Origin: Actinomycetota bacterium
GTDB taxonomy: Bacteria > Actinomycetota > Acidimicrobiia > Acidimicrobiales > Ilumatobacteraceae
Reading direction: 5' to 3'
Assembly (NCBI GenBank): GCA_009704065.1
Contig: WLEX01000090.1
Span: 1-5,482, forward strand
DNA length: 5,482 nt
The position numbers and the translations under genes were made by a program. Each line of letters starts with the position of its first letter. The stretch's first letter is position 1. The notes under the pieces were generated by a model. The model saw only the letters and a program-made list of their open reading frames with translations, did no database searches and was not told where the DNA came from. This document shows, in pieces, positions 4,206 to 5,482 of this stretch.

Positions 4206-5482
4206 ATGAACACAAAAAACTCTCTCGAACTTGTTGAAGCATTCGACACAACATTGCGTGATGGCATGCAAGTTGAAGGTGTGTCGGCAACTGTTGAAGA
4301 CAAGCTCCGCATTGCCGAACAACTCGATTACTTGGGTGTGCAGTTCATCGAAGGGGGTTGGCCTGGCGCCAATCCCAAAGACATTGAATTCTTTGCACGA
4401 GCTGCCACAGAACTGAAGTTCAAGCATTCCACTCTTGTTGCGTTCGGATCTACTCGTCGTCCCAAAGGGAAAGTAGACGATGACGCCACATTGCGTAACT
4501 TGCTCGATGCCAATACGTCGGCCGTGTGCATTGTTGCTAAATCGTGGGACTATCACGTCACCGATGCATTGCAGACCACTCTCGAAGAAGGTGCGCTCAT
4601 GGTGGCTGATTCCGTGGAGTTCTTGCATGGTAACGGACGACAAGTGATGGTCGACCTTGAACATTTCTTTGATGGGTACAAAAACAACCCAGAATTTGCT
4701 ATGCGAGTGGTGGAAGCAGCTGTCATGAAGGGTGCAACACACCTAGTGATGTGCGACACCAATGGCGGATCATTGCCTCATGAAGTCGCCGAAATTGTCA
4801 CCAAAGTAAAAGCCTTCGTGGGTAACGATGCAACTCTCGGCATTCATTGCCATGACGACACTGGTTGTGCTGTTGCTAACTCCATGGCTGCAGTGATGGC
4901 AGGAGTACGCCATGTACAGGGAACGCTTAATGGTTTGGGCGAGCGCACGGGTAACACCAACCTCACAACTGTTATCCCGAACCTTGAATTGAAAATGGGA
5001 TTTCGTTGCTTGCCAGAAGGCAATCTCGATCGTTTGACTGCAGTGAGCAATCACGTAGCGGAAGTGTTGAATCGTCCGCTCAATCCGCAGGCCCCATATG
5101 TTGGTTCTTCGGCATTTGCTCACAAGGCAGGGTTGCATGTGTCTGCAATCAAGCGTGCGAAAGATGCCTACGAACATATTGATCCTGTCGTTGTAGGTAA
5201 TGGCACACGATTTGTTGTGAGTGAAATGGCCGGTCGCGCCACTATGGAAGTGAAAGCTGAAGAGCTTGGCCTCACTATGGACGGTCCTGCAATCAATTCA
5301 GTGATTGAAGATTTGAAGCGTCTTGAGCACGAGGGTTACCACTTTGAGGCAGCTGATGCTTCGCTTGAATTGTTGATGCGCCGAGCAACTGGGTGGAAGC
5401 AAGAGTCATTCCGTGTCGATTCGATGCGGGTAGTAACCGATGAAGACAGCAATGGAACCTTCACCACTGAAGCAACAGTGCA
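4206..5482 (+). CDS. cimA: (R)-citramalate synthase CimA (3' end cut by window edge)
   Basis: CimA condenses pyruvate and acetyl-CoA to (R)-citramalate, the first step of threonine-independent isoleucine synthesis. The first 425 residues are visible; about 100 C-terminal residues, including much of the regulatory domain, lie outside. The HMGL-like TIM barrel starts with FDTTLRDGMQVEG (13-25), with catalytic R18 and metal-binding D19. The other metal ligands are H214 and H216 in HCHDD. LNGLGERTGNTNL (241-253) is the second family signature. GGWPGANPKD (50-59) is typical of citramalate synthases rather than 2-isopropylmalate synthases, so LeuA is less likely. The linker region includes FAHKAGLHVSAI (304-315). 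ATG 4206 is preceded by a weak AAGAAG (4194-4199). It follows the Ile attenuator and probably starts its own transcription unit, separate from leuB-ilvE. Confidence 0.93.
   Translation, partial: MNTKNSLELVEAFDTTLRDGMQVEGVSATVEDKLRIAEQLDYLGVQFIEGGWPGANPKDIEFFARAATELKFKHSTLVAFGSTRRPKGKVDDDATLRNLLDANTSAVCIVAKSWDYHVTDALQTTLEEGALMVADSVEFLHGNGRQVMVDLEHFFDGYKNNPEFAMRVVEAAVMKGATHLVMCDTNGGSLPHEVAEIVTKVKAFVGNDATLGIHCHDDTGCAVANSMAAVMAGVRHVQGTLNGLGERTGNTNLTTVIPNLELKMGFRCLPEGNLDRLTAVSNHVAEVLNRPLNPQAPYVGSSAFAHKAGLHVSAIKRAKDAYEHIDPVVVGNGTRFVVSEMAGRATMEVKAEELGLTMDGPAINSVIEDLKRLEHEGYHFEAADASLELLMRRATGWKQESFRVDSMRVVTDEDSNGTFTTEATV

Noticed and set aside
4107..4742. 211-residue open frame on the minus strand across cimA.
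   Set aside because: It is the shadow of cimA; its protein is Cys/His-rich without a recognisable motif, and the plus strand encodes a clear CimA.

Overview
The window looks like bacterial chromosome from an actinobacterium of moderate GC content. The evidence is indirect: the LeuB is very like mycobacterial LeuB, the alpha/beta hydrolase and ABC1-kinase pair is of actinobacterial type, and several genes appear to be leaderless or to start on non-ATG codons. An Acidimicrobiia-like lineage is possible but cannot be shown from the sequence. Nothing points to a phage, plasmid, insertion sequence or CRISPR array.

Left part (1-1942, minus strand): a tightly packed trio reads leftwards from a divergent promoter region. 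It is greA (transcript cleavage factor), an alpha/beta-fold hydrolase, and an AarF/ABC1/UbiB-type kinase-like protein that runs off the left edge. Each junction is a 4-base stop/start overlap of NTGA type: CTGA between greA and the hydrolase, GTGA between the hydrolase and the kinase. The best-supported hydrolase start is a rare CTG, which a standard gene caller would miss.

Middle (1943-3925, plus strand): only 39 bases separate the greA and leuB start codons. Those bases hold two back-to-back -10-like elements and an inverted repeat, and neither gene has a Shine-Dalgarno site, so both are probably leaderless or nearly so. leuB (3-isopropylmalate dehydrogenase) and ilvE (branched-chain aminotransferase) follow as an operon with a 30-base gap.

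Right part (3926-5482): the 280-base gap between ilvE and cimA is the most interesting stretch. It starts with a probable ilvE terminator and a cluster of six CCACAG-core repeats that resemble DnaA boxes. A promoter candidate follows, then an unannotated 21-codon leader peptide in which 8 residues are Ile, including four consecutive Ile codons just before the last codon. After its stop come a GC-rich hairpin and a strong intrinsic terminator, and then cimA (citramalate synthase, cut by the right edge). This is the classic layout of ribosome-mediated attenuation, and the amino acid sensed matches the pathway: citramalate synthase commits pyruvate and acetyl-CoA to isoleucine.

Together, CimA, LeuB (which can also oxidise the methylmalate intermediate) and IlvE supply three steps of the threonine-independent isoleucine route. 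LeuB and IlvE also serve leucine, and IlvE also serves valine.
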